Source: JAKAGZ01 sp035266865
GTDB taxonomy: Bacteria; Bacteroidota; Ignavibacteria; Ignavibacteriales; Ignavibacteriaceae
Length of the DNA: 5,546 bases
Direction of reading: 5' to 3'
NCBI GenBank assembly: GCA_035266865.1
Contig: DATFMR010000064.1
Location: 1 to 5,546 of the forward strand
Below are positions 1 to 5,546 of this stretch, piece after piece (position 1 is the stretch's first letter; every line of letters starts with the position of its first letter). The position numbers and the translations under genes are program-made. The notes beneath the pieces are model-generated. The model made no database searches. It had not been told where the DNA came from and saw only the letters and a list, made by a program, of their open reading frames with translations.

Positions 1-816
1 TTCAAGTTTCTTAACTTCGTACCCGTCCATTGCTGCCTGCAGAGCGCAAATAGGATCGGCTTCAGTAACAATAACTCTTACTCCCGCACTTCTTAAAGAC
101 TGTGCAGAACCTTTTCCAACGTCACCGTATCCGCAAACAACTGCAACTTTTCCCGCCATCATTAAATCAGTAGCTCTTCTTAAAGCATCAACCAGTGATT
201 CGCGGCAGCCGTACTTGTTATCAAATTTAGACTTTGTAACTGAATCGTTAACATTTATTGCAGGCAATGGAAGCGTTCCGTTTTCCATTCTTTCATATAA
301 CCTGTGAACGCCTGTTGTTGTTTCTTCGGAAAGTCCCTTGATGTCTTTTGCAAGTTCAGGATACTTATCAAGAACCATATTTGTAAGATCGCCACCGTCA
401 TCAAGAATCATATTTAACGGTTTTCTTTCTTCACCGAAGAATAATGTCTGCTCTATGCACCAGTCAAATTCTTCTGCATTCATTCCTTTCCATGCGTAGA
501 CTGAAATTCCCGCTGCTGCTACAGCTGCTGCTGCATGATCCTGTGTAGAGAAAATGTTACAGGAGGACCATGTAACTTCGGCACCCAGTTCAACTAATGT
601 TTCAATTAAAACTGCAGTTTGAATTGTCATATGAAGACAGCCGGCAATCCTTGCTCCTTTCAACGGTTTTTTTGTTCCGTATTCTTCACGAAGAGCCATC
701 AAACCGGGCATTTCTGCTTCGGCTAATCTAATTTCTTTTCTTCCCCAGTCAGCAAGCGATATATCTTTTACTTTATGCTTTACGTACTTTGTATCTTTTA
801 CTACTGCGTCACTCAT
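1..816 (-). CDS. ahcY: Adenosylhomocysteinase (S-adenosyl-L-homocysteine hydrolase), C-terminus cut off by window edge
   Basis: This cytosolic NAD-dependent enzyme reversibly splits S-adenosylhomocysteine into adenosine and homocysteine, relieving product inhibition of methyltransferases. The first 272 codons are present; the family is usually about 430-470 residues, so roughly the last third lies outside the window. Visible marks, numbered from the ATG at 816, are the substrate-domain signature SSCNIFSTQDHAAAA (84-98), DDGGDLT (139-145), EETTTGV (164-170), and the catalytic stretch with K195, D199, N200 and C204. By homology these match human K186, D190, N191 and C195. The NAD-binding loop GYGDVGKGSA is at 229-238, followed by the end of a beta strand with acidic E252 (VIVTEADP). 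The start is supported by a GAGAAGG ribosome site 7 nt upstream. It lies 29 nt after the metK stop on the same strand, so co-transcription is likely. The visible part has no frameshift or missing key residue. Confidence 0.97.
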   Translation of the reverse strand, partial: MSDAVVKDTKYVKHKVKDISLADWGRKEIRLAEAEMPGLMALREEYGTKKPLKGARIAGCLHMTIQTAVLIETLVELGAEVTWSSCNIFSTQDHAAAAVAAAGISVYAWKGMNAEEFDWCIEQTLFFGEERKPLNMILDDGGDLTNMVLDKYPELAKDIKGLSEETTTGVHRLYERMENGTLPLPAINVNDSVTKSKFDNKYGCRESLVDALRRATDLMMAGKVAVVCGYGDVGKGSAQSLRSAGVRVIVTEADPICALQAAMDGYEVKKLE

Positions 817-823
817 TCTTTTA

Positions 824-830
824 CCTTCTC
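824..830 (-). promoter_or_regulatory. Strong ribosome binding site of ahcY
   Basis: On the minus strand the sequence GAGAAGG sits 7 nt before the ahcY ATG. It is the best Shine-Dalgarno match in the window; the other genes have weak or no such sites. It lies inside the 29-nt gap after metK, which fits an internal gene of an operon that must recruit ribosomes itself. Confidence 0.7.
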
Positions 831-845
831 TTTGTTAAATAATTT

Positions 846-1988
846 TTATGCGTATTTCTTAAATTTTGGAACCAGGTCTAGCTGTTCCCACGTAAATTCT
901 TTTTCCTTTCTACCAAAATGTCCATACGAAGAGGTAATCTGGTAAATTGGTCTTCTTAATTTTAATCTTTTAATAATCCCTTTCGGAGTTAGATCAACTT
1001 CCTTTCGGATCATTTTTGAAATTTCAGCATCCGGAATAACCCCTGTACCCTTTGTATCGATAAAAACTGAAATTGGTTCAGCAACTCCGATTGCATAAGA
1101 CAACTGGACAAGGCATTCTTTTGCAAGTTTAGCACCTACAACATTTTTAGCAATGTGTCTTGCGGCATAAGTTGCGCTTCTGTCAACTTTTGAAGGATCT
1201 TTACCTGAAAAAGCTCCGCCGCCGTGAGGAGCCCAACCGCCGTAAGTATCAACGATAATTTTTCTTCCGGTTAAACCGCTATCACCGTGAGGACCGCCGA
1301 CTTCAAACCTTCCTGTAGGATTAACGTAATATTTTGTGTTTTTGTCAATATACTTTTGCGGTATAATTTTTTTAATAACATTTTTAATTACATCGGCTTT
1401 AATTTTGCTCTGCTTAACATTTCCATCATGTTGAGTTGAAATTACGACTGCATCAACTCTCAATGGTTTGTGGTTATCATCATACTCTATCGTTACCTGC
1501 GATTTTGCATCAGGCCTTAAATAAGGCATCAATTTCGGATTCTTTTTCCTGATATCTGCCAATTTTTTAACCAATTTGTGAGCATACATAATCGGCATCG
1601 GCATTAGTTCCGGAGTCTGATTACACGCATAACCGAACATAATTCCCTGGTCACCCGCTCCGCCGGTATCAACACCCATTGCAATATCGGGTGATTGTGA
1701 ATGAATTGCATTTAATACCGAACAGGATTCAGAATCAAACTTATATTCAGCTTTGGTATAGCCAATATTTTTAACTGTGTTTCTTACTATTTCCTGAACA
1801 TCTATATATGCTTTTGTTGTAATTTCACCGCCGACCATAACCAGTCCGGTAGTGACAAATGTTTCACAAGCTACTCTTGCATTTGGATCTGTTGCATAAA
1901 TTGCATCAAGAATTCCATCGGATATTGCATCGCTGACTTTATCCGGGTGCCCTTCGGAAACTGATTCCGATGTAAAAAAATATGACAT
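846..1988 (-). CDS. metK: S-adenosylmethionine synthase (methionine adenosyltransferase)
   Basis: This cytosolic enzyme makes S-adenosylmethionine from methionine and ATP, releasing phosphate and pyrophosphate, and needs Mg2+ and K+. The ORF is complete at 380 residues, close to the 384 of the E. coli enzyme. The N-terminal motif SEGHPDK (11-17) carries the catalytic His14 and metal-ligand Asp16. The first family signature GAGDQGIMFGY is at 110-120, and the phosphate-binding signature GGGAFSGKD is at 256-264, followed by PSKVDRS. All three domains of the family appear intact. The ATG at 1988 begins MSYFFTSESV, the usual N-terminus. Its ribosome site is weak: AGGG at 2000-2003, 11 nt upstream. 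It starts 36 nt after the nucleotidyltransferase stop and ends 29 nt before ahcY, so it is the middle gene of a probable operon. No SAM riboswitch fits in the short upstream gap. Confidence 0.98.
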   Translation of the reverse strand: MSYFFTSESVSEGHPDKVSDAISDGILDAIYATDPNARVACETFVTTGLVMVGGEITTKAYIDVQEIVRNTVKNIGYTKAEYKFDSESCSVLNAIHSQSPDIAMGVDTGGAGDQGIMFGYACNQTPELMPMPIMYAHKLVKKLADIRKKNPKLMPYLRPDAKSQVTIEYDDNHKPLRVDAVVISTQHDGNVKQSKIKADVIKNVIKKIIPQKYIDKNTKYYVNPTGRFEVGGPHGDSGLTGRKIIVDTYGGWAPHGGGAFSGKDPSKVDRSATYAARHIAKNVVGAKLAKECLVQLSYAIGVAEPISVFIDTKGTGVIPDAEISKMIRKEVDLTPKGIIKRLKLRRPIYQITSSYGHFGRKEKEFTWEQLDLVPKFKKYA

Positions 1989-2024
1989 TGATTTTTATAC
2001 CCTATTTTTTGCTATAAATAATTA

Positions 2025-3005
2025 TTAAAAGAACTCTATTTCTGAAGAATCTCCAGAATTAAGCCTTTTATAAGTTCCTGTTATAACCGTGTTGTTTCCT
2101 ATAATTGAGTTATCTAAAAGTGCTTTACTTACCGAAGCATTGGTTCCTACAATTGAATTTCGAATAATAGAATTTTCAATTTTACATCCAGAAGAGACAG
2201 TAGTAAAAGGCCCTATTACTGAATTTTTAATATTGGCGTCTTCTGCTATAAATACTGGTGGCACAATCACTGCATCTTTAAAGTTCAAATTATTACCAAC
2301 TTTTCCTAAAAGAAATTTATTAGTTGCTAGAAGTGTTTCAGGTTTACCGCAATCATACCATCCCTCAACTGGAAAAGTTGTAAGTTCTACACCATCTTCT
2401 ATCATCATTTGCATAGCATCAGTCAATTGCAACTCGCCTTTAGTACGAATATCATTTTCAACCAGTTTATTCAGACTGCTCTTAAGCTCATCAGAATTTG
2501 AAAAATAATACAACCCTACTAATGCAAGATTACTTACAGGTTCTTTTGGTTTTTCAACAAGTTTTATAATAATTCCGTTTTTGTCGGTAACAGCAACTCC
2601 AAATCTTCTTGGATCATCAACTTCCTTAACGCCGAGAGATGATTGTTTCTTTTTAAATACATCTTTTAGATTTACATCAAAGACAGTATCACCTAAAATT
2701 ATCAGGATTTCTTTTTCATCTATTGTCGGTATAGCCAGGTGAATTGCGTGCCCTAATCCCTGCATCTCCTTCTGTCGAACAAAATCAGATTGAAATGAAG
2801 GGTAATTCTTTTCCACATACTCTCTAATTTGCTCTCTGAGATGTCCAATAATGAAAGTTGCTTTATTTATGCCTTCATCAGCAAGTTTATCCAATATGTG
2901 TCCCAGTATTGGCTTTCCCCCAACATTTAGTAATACTTTTGGAGTTGAAAATGTATGTGGTTTAAGCCGGCTGCCAATTCCAGCTACCGGAATTATAGCT
3001 CTCAT
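2025..3005 (-). CDS. Sugar-phosphate nucleotidyltransferase with C-terminal left-handed beta-helix (RmlA/GlmU/GalU-like)
   Basis: Predicted cytosolic enzyme that joins a sugar 1-phosphate to an NTP, giving an NDP-sugar and pyrophosphate. With the ATG at 3005 it has 326 residues. The N-terminal Rossmann-like domain (about 1-235) starts MRAIIPVAGIGSRLKPHT, the nucleotide-binding loop, followed by PK with Lys23. GLGHA (83-87) and ILGDTVFD (103-110, probable metal ligand Asp106) come next. EKP (151-153) is a sugar-phosphate motif, and WYDCGKPETLLATN (216-229) holds the probable second metal ligand Asp218. Residues about 248-310 are hexapeptide-like repeats (FIAEDA, NIKNSV, IGPFTT), expected to fold as a left-handed beta-helix as in GlmU and long archaeal RmlA-type enzymes. 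The sugar and nucleotide cannot be named from sequence; dTTP/glucose-1-phosphate, UTP/glucose-1-phosphate or a GlmU-like reaction are all possible. An in-frame TTG at 3038 would add 11 residues, but it lies inside the -7 promoter element, and family alignment favours the ATG. It is first in a probable operon with metK and ahcY. Confidence 0.92.
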   Translation of the reverse strand: MRAIIPVAGIGSRLKPHTFSTPKVLLNVGGKPILGHILDKLADEGINKATFIIGHLREQIREYVEKNYPSFQSDFVRQKEMQGLGHAIHLAIPTIDEKEILIILGDTVFDVNLKDVFKKKQSSLGVKEVDDPRRFGVAVTDKNGIIIKLVEKPKEPVSNLALVGLYYFSNSDELKSSLNKLVENDIRTKGELQLTDAMQMMIEDGVELTTFPVEGWYDCGKPETLLATNKFLLGKVGNNLNFKDAVIVPPVFIAEDANIKNSVIGPFTTVSSGCKIENSIIRNSIVGTNASVSKALLDNSIIGNNTVITGTYKRLNSGDSSEIEFF

Positions 3006-3035
3006 AAAATCTCGTAATTTTTTATTTATAAGACA

Positions 3036-3067
3036 CAAAAATACTTAATCCATCTTCTAATAACAAA
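3036..3067 (-). promoter_or_regulatory. Bacteroidota-type promoter for the nucleotidyltransferase-metK-ahcY group
   Basis: Read on the minus strand, TTTG (3067-3064) is followed by a 20-nt spacer and TATTTTTG (3043-3036). This matches the TTTG / TAnnTTTG consensus known for the primary sigma factor of Bacteroidota and relatives. Transcription would start near 3030, leaving a leader of about 25 nt before the ATG at 3005. GAG at 3013-3011 could act as a weak ribosome site, 5 nt before that ATG. I found no comparable motif before metK or ahcY, so this promoter may serve all three genes. Confidence 0.6.
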
Positions 3068-3153
3068 CAAAAAAGCTCTACCAATCCCACACTAAATACT
3101 TTAACCAGAAGTCTTTATATTGGCATTGACGATTAAAATAAAAATGAAATTTT

Positions 3154-4107
3154 ATGAACTTTAATACAAAAATAACAAGCCTGTTTAATATTAAATACCC
3201 GATAATCCAGGCGGGGATGGTTTGGGTGTCAGGCTGGAAATTAGCATCTGCAGTTTCAAATAGCGGTGGATTGGGATTAATTGGCTCAGGTTCAATGAAA
3301 CCCGATTTACTCCGTCAACATATAAAAAAATGTAAGGCTGCAACAATCAAACCTTTCGGAGTAAATATTCCACTTCTTCGTGGCGATGCTGATCAGCTTG
3401 TGAATGTAACTATTGAAGAGGGTGTTAAAATTGTTTTTTCATCAGCAGGGAATCCTGCTAAATTCATTGATTCATTTAAAAAGAATGACATCACAGTTGT
3501 TCATGTAGTGCCTTCAGTAAAATTTGCACAAAAAGCTCAAAAGGCAGGTTGTGATGCTGTTGTAGGCGAAGGAGTTGAAGCAGGAGGACATAATGGAGCA
3601 GATGAGACAACAACCATATGCTTAATTCCACAATTAGCAGATGCACTTAATATTCCGGTTATTGCAGCCGGCGGTATAGCTGACGGAAGAGGAATACTCG
3701 CTGCTTTATCACTTGGCGCCGAAGGAGTTCAATTAGGAACAAGGTTTGCTGCAACAATTGAATCTTCGGCACACGAAAATTACAAGAAAAAAGTAATCGA
3801 AGCATCGGACGGAGATACTATACTGGCGTTTAAAAAAATCGGACTTGTGAGAATGCTGAAAAATAACTTCGCTCTTCGTTCAAAACAAGCTGAAGAAGAA
3901 GGATGGGAAAAAGAAAAGCTGATTGAATTACTGGGAGCGAAACGAGAACGGCTTGGTATTTTTGAAGGAGATGAAATTGAAGGAGAAATGGAAGCAGGAC
4001 AAAGTTCCGGTTTGATTAAAGATATCATCTCAGTAGAAGAATTGTTTAAAAAATTACTTAATGAATATAAAATTGCTGCGGAAAGAATTGACTGGATAAC
4101 TAATTAG
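3154..4107 (+). CDS. FMN-dependent nitronate monooxygenase / FabK-type enoyl-ACP reductase family protein
   Basis: Complete 317-residue TIM-barrel flavoprotein, predicted cytosolic. The family includes nitronate monooxygenases (2-nitropropane dioxygenases), which oxidise alkyl nitronates, and FabK, which carries out the last reduction of fatty-acid elongation using FMN. Visible marks are YPIIQAGMVWVSG (15-27) at the start of the barrel, GGLGLIGSG (38-46), KPFGVNIPLL (66-75), GEGVEAGGHNG (138-148) with conserved His146, the phosphate-binding loop AAGGIADGRG (171-180), GTRF (195-198), and GQSSGLI (282-288) near the C-terminus. As I recall the pneumococcal FabK sequence, the N-terminus, the EAGGH segment and the AAGGIADG segment are very close to it, so FabK activity is a real alternative. 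No NADH-specificity test is possible here. The start is the ATG at 3154; there is no clear Shine-Dalgarno site, only an A/T-rich leader. It is transcribed away from the nucleotidyltransferase and is followed by a 100-nt gap. Confidence 0.93.
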   Translation: MNFNTKITSLFNIKYPIIQAGMVWVSGWKLASAVSNSGGLGLIGSGSMKPDLLRQHIKKCKAATIKPFGVNIPLLRGDADQLVNVTIEEGVKIVFSSAGNPAKFIDSFKKNDITVVHVVPSVKFAQKAQKAGCDAVVGEGVEAGGHNGADETTTICLIPQLADALNIPVIAAGGIADGRGILAALSLGAEGVQLGTRFAATIESSAHENYKKKVIEASDGDTILAFKKIGLVRMLKNNFALRSKQAEEEGWEKEKLIELLGAKRERLGIFEGDEIEGEMEAGQSSGLIKDIISVEELFKKLLNEYKIAAERIDWITN

Positions 4108-4139
4108 GGGCTAAAGTACTACCATTCATCAAATATGAC

Positions 4140-4171
4140 TTGCGCAAATATTAAGAATAATTTAATATTTG
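4140..4171 (+). promoter_or_regulatory. Possible promoter for the exported TPR-thioredoxin gene
   Basis: TTG (4140-4142), a 20-nt spacer and TAATATTTG (4163-4171) resemble the Bacteroidota promoter, but the -7 box has three rather than two bases between TA and TTTG. Transcription would begin near 4177, about 30 nt before the ATG at 4208. The spacer and the -7 box coincide with the inverted repeat. The match is imperfect, so this is tentative. Confidence 0.3.
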
Positions 4172-4174
4172 GCA
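4141..4174. repeat. Interrupted inverted repeat, 13-bp arms with one bulged base; operator or terminator candidate
   Basis: The left arm TGCGCAAATATTAA (4141-4154) pairs with the right arm TTAATATTTGGCA (4162-4174) around a 7-nt loop. The inner 10 pairs are perfect, G4144 is bulged, and three outer pairs complete the stem. It lies 34 nt after the FMN-protein stop and 34 nt before the next ATG. The stem is AT-rich and no T-run follows on the plus strand, so it is a poor classical intrinsic terminator. Its overlap with a possible promoter suggests an operator as an alternative. Confidence 0.55.
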
Positions 4175-4207
4175 GTTAAACCATTCTTTTAAAAATTTGG
4201 AAAACTT

Positions 4208-5546
4208 ATGAACAGAATAATCACAAAATTTCGAATTCTACCAATTATACTGGTAGTAATTTTTGCACAATCGATTTCTTTTTCACAGGCAAATGAAGCT
4301 GAGGCCTATGCAAATGCAAAAGAAATTAAAGACCCCAATACTCGTATCGAAGCGATGACAAAATTTATTAAGGATTTCCCCGATAGTCATAGTGCGTTAA
4401 GCGCAAGATACAATATTTTCACAACCTGTCTCGATTTAAACGATGAACCAAAAACCCTTGCAGCAGCTGAAGCTATAATTAAAAATACAAGCGGTGGTAC
4501 ACAAATTAGTTTATTTAATAATATTGCTTTCAATCTGGCTGAAAAGAAAATGGGCCTTGATAAAGCAAAAGAATATATTGATAAGGCATTAACACTTGCA
4601 GCAGGCAACCCAAGAGCGGTAAAAATGTTCAAGGATACAAAAGCTTTAATTATGTTTAATAAAGGATATGCCGATTCTGCTCTTGCTCTTGAAAAAGAGG
4701 CTATAGTGGGAAACGAAAATGATGCGAGTTATTTAAAAAGTATTTCTATTTATCAAAATGCCGCGGGAGAAAAAAGTGAAGCTTTAAAAAATTCTGCCAA
4801 AGCGGTTTTAAATGGAGATGCCGGTGAGCCTTTATCAAATTTTAATATGTGGTTAAAGGAATATAAACCGAATGAAAAAGATCAAAGTAAAGTAAAAACT
4901 GGAATTGTAAACGATCTGCTGGCTGAATATTTAAAAGATTCTTCCAAAGAAGATGCATTGGATAAAAATTCAGAAGCAGCAGTTTTTATGGCTTATATGA
5001 ACCAGGAACTTGTAAAAGCTGAGAAATGGGCAAATGAAGCGGTTAATTCTTTAAACAGGAATTCGTCTATTGATGACATGGTCAAATATAAAACCAACCT
5101 GGCTGTTGTTTATTCTTCAATGGGAAAAAACAAGGAAGCGCTTAAAGTTCTAAATTCTGTTAAAGAATACGTTGATCCATGGAACGGTAATTTCTGGACT
5201 GCGCTCGGAAACATTTACACCAAAACCGGCGACAAAAAAAATGCATTAACAGCTTATGCAATGGGACTTGTTGCATATGAAAATTCAATGGTTAAAAATT
5301 CAGCCGATGATTTCCTAGAAAAAAATAATTTAAGTGAAGACGACCTTACTAAAAAAATTGATTCTGAAAAAGAAAAAATGATGGCTTTTGAACCGGGCGA
5401 AAATGAAATGAAGAATCCGACCAGCAGAACCGTGCTCGCTGAACTATTTACAGGAGCTGAGTGTTCCCCGTGCGTTGCTGCTGACCTGGCTTTTGATAAA
5501 CTATCGGAATATTATTCAAGAAAAGACTTTATAGTTCTTGAATATC
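4208..5546 (+). CDS. Exported TPR-like protein with C-terminal thioredoxin-like domain (CSPC), C-terminus cut off by window edge
   Basis: The first 446 codons of an open frame that runs off the right edge. Residues 1-26 are a Sec signal peptide: basic MNRIITKFR, a hydrophobic core (about 10-20), then QSISFS, with cleavage probable after Ser26. The protein should therefore act in the periplasm or at the cell surface. Residues about 30-390 are mostly alpha-helical. Two clear 34-residue TPR-like units lie at 293-326 and 327-360, and weaker ones near 30-60 and 180-205. A lysine/glutamate-rich linker (about 380-400) leads to TVLAELFTGAECSPCVAADL (408-427), the start of a thioredoxin-like fold with Cys419 and Cys422. 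The Trp usual before the first Cys of thioredoxin is Glu here. The role is probably thiol-disulfide exchange or protein interaction; the substrate is unknown. The ATG at 4208 is chosen because the signal peptide starts there; a short GGA at 4199-4201 may be the ribosome site. I cannot give a specific function. Confidence 0.88.
   Translation, partial: MNRIITKFRILPIILVVIFAQSISFSQANEAEAYANAKEIKDPNTRIEAMTKFIKDFPDSHSALSARYNIFTTCLDLNDEPKTLAAAEAIIKNTSGGTQISLFNNIAFNLAEKKMGLDKAKEYIDKALTLAAGNPRAVKMFKDTKALIMFNKGYADSALALEKEAIVGNENDASYLKSISIYQNAAGEKSEALKNSAKAVLNGDAGEPLSNFNMWLKEYKPNEKDQSKVKTGIVNDLLAEYLKDSSKEDALDKNSEAAVFMAYMNQELVKAEKWANEAVNSLNRNSSIDDMVKYKTNLAVVYSSMGKNKEALKVLNSVKEYVDPWNGNFWTALGNIYTKTGDKKNALTAYAMGLVAYENSMVKNSADDFLEKNNLSEDDLTKKIDSEKEKMMAFEPGENEMKNPTSRTVLAELFTGAECSPCVAADLAFDKLSEYYSRKDFIVLEY

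Noticed and set aside
1989..2024. Possible SAM riboswitch or separate promoter before metK
   Set aside because: The gap is only 36 nt, too short for a known SAM riboswitch, and holds no TAnnTTTG element.
2089..2508. Plus-strand open frame of 139 codons
   Set aside because: It lies wholly antisense to the nucleotidyltransferase, which has clear family motifs; the translated sequence is low in recognisable structure and resembles an antisense shadow.
2851..3048. Plus-strand open frame of 65 codons
   Set aside because: Antisense to the start of the nucleotidyltransferase and its promoter, with no ribosome site or recognisable motif.
3116..3123. TATATTGG as a possible -7 box for the FMN-protein gene
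   Set aside because: One mismatch to TAnnTTTG and no TTG element at the right distance upstream, so I did not annotate a promoter.
3144..3164. Six-codon frame (MKFYEL then stop) overlapping the FMN-protein start
   Set aside because: Too short to judge and without a ribosome site; a leader-peptide role would be speculation.
3780..4028. Minus-strand open frame of 82 codons
   Set aside because: Antisense to the FMN-protein gene; its serine- and proline-rich translation is what the complement of Glu/Lys-rich coding sequence gives.
4387..4632. Minus-strand open frame of 81 codons
   Set aside because: Antisense to the exported TPR-like protein; the apparent hydrophobicity comes from complementing Lys/Asn/Glu-rich codons.

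Overview
The window is an AT-rich stretch of bacterial chromosome that looks like ordinary core and near-core metabolism. I see no mobile element, CRISPR array, RNA gene or prophage. The likely source is a member of the Bacteroidota/Chlorobiota/Ignavibacteriota group, possibly Ignavibacteria. The evidence is the base composition, the mostly weak Shine-Dalgarno sites, a good match to the Bacteroidota-type promoter (TTTG, 20 nt, TAnnTTTG), and a secreted TPR plus thioredoxin-like protein of a kind I associate with Ignavibacteria and Acidobacteria. The lineage is inferred, not proven.

Left half, minus strand (positions 3005 down to 1): three genes run head to tail with short gaps. They are a sugar-phosphate nucleotidyltransferase with a C-terminal left-handed beta-helix, then metK (S-adenosylmethionine synthase), then ahcY (S-adenosylhomocysteine hydrolase, cut by the left edge). 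The gaps are 36 and 29 nt and contain no visible terminator, so one transcript is likely. MetK makes the methyl donor SAM. AhcY removes the inhibitory product SAH after methyl transfer. Together they form most of the activated methyl cycle. The nucleotidyltransferase serves sugar activation and has no obvious biochemical link to them.

Centre (3006-3153): a divergent intergenic region. Its minus-strand promoter drives the nucleotidyltransferase and fixes that gene's start at the ATG at 3005 rather than an upstream TTG.

Right half, plus strand: a complete FMN-dependent protein of the nitronate monooxygenase / FabK enoyl-ACP reductase family (3154-4107). A 100-nt gap with a 13-bp interrupted inverted repeat follows. 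Last is the first 446 codons of an exported protein with a signal peptide, TPR-like helices and the start of a thioredoxin-like domain with a CSPC motif, cut by the right edge.

I did not find a convincing new biological system. The points most worth checking are the inverted repeat that overlaps a possible promoter, the exported TPR-thioredoxin protein, and whether the FMN protein is the cell's enoyl-ACP reductase.
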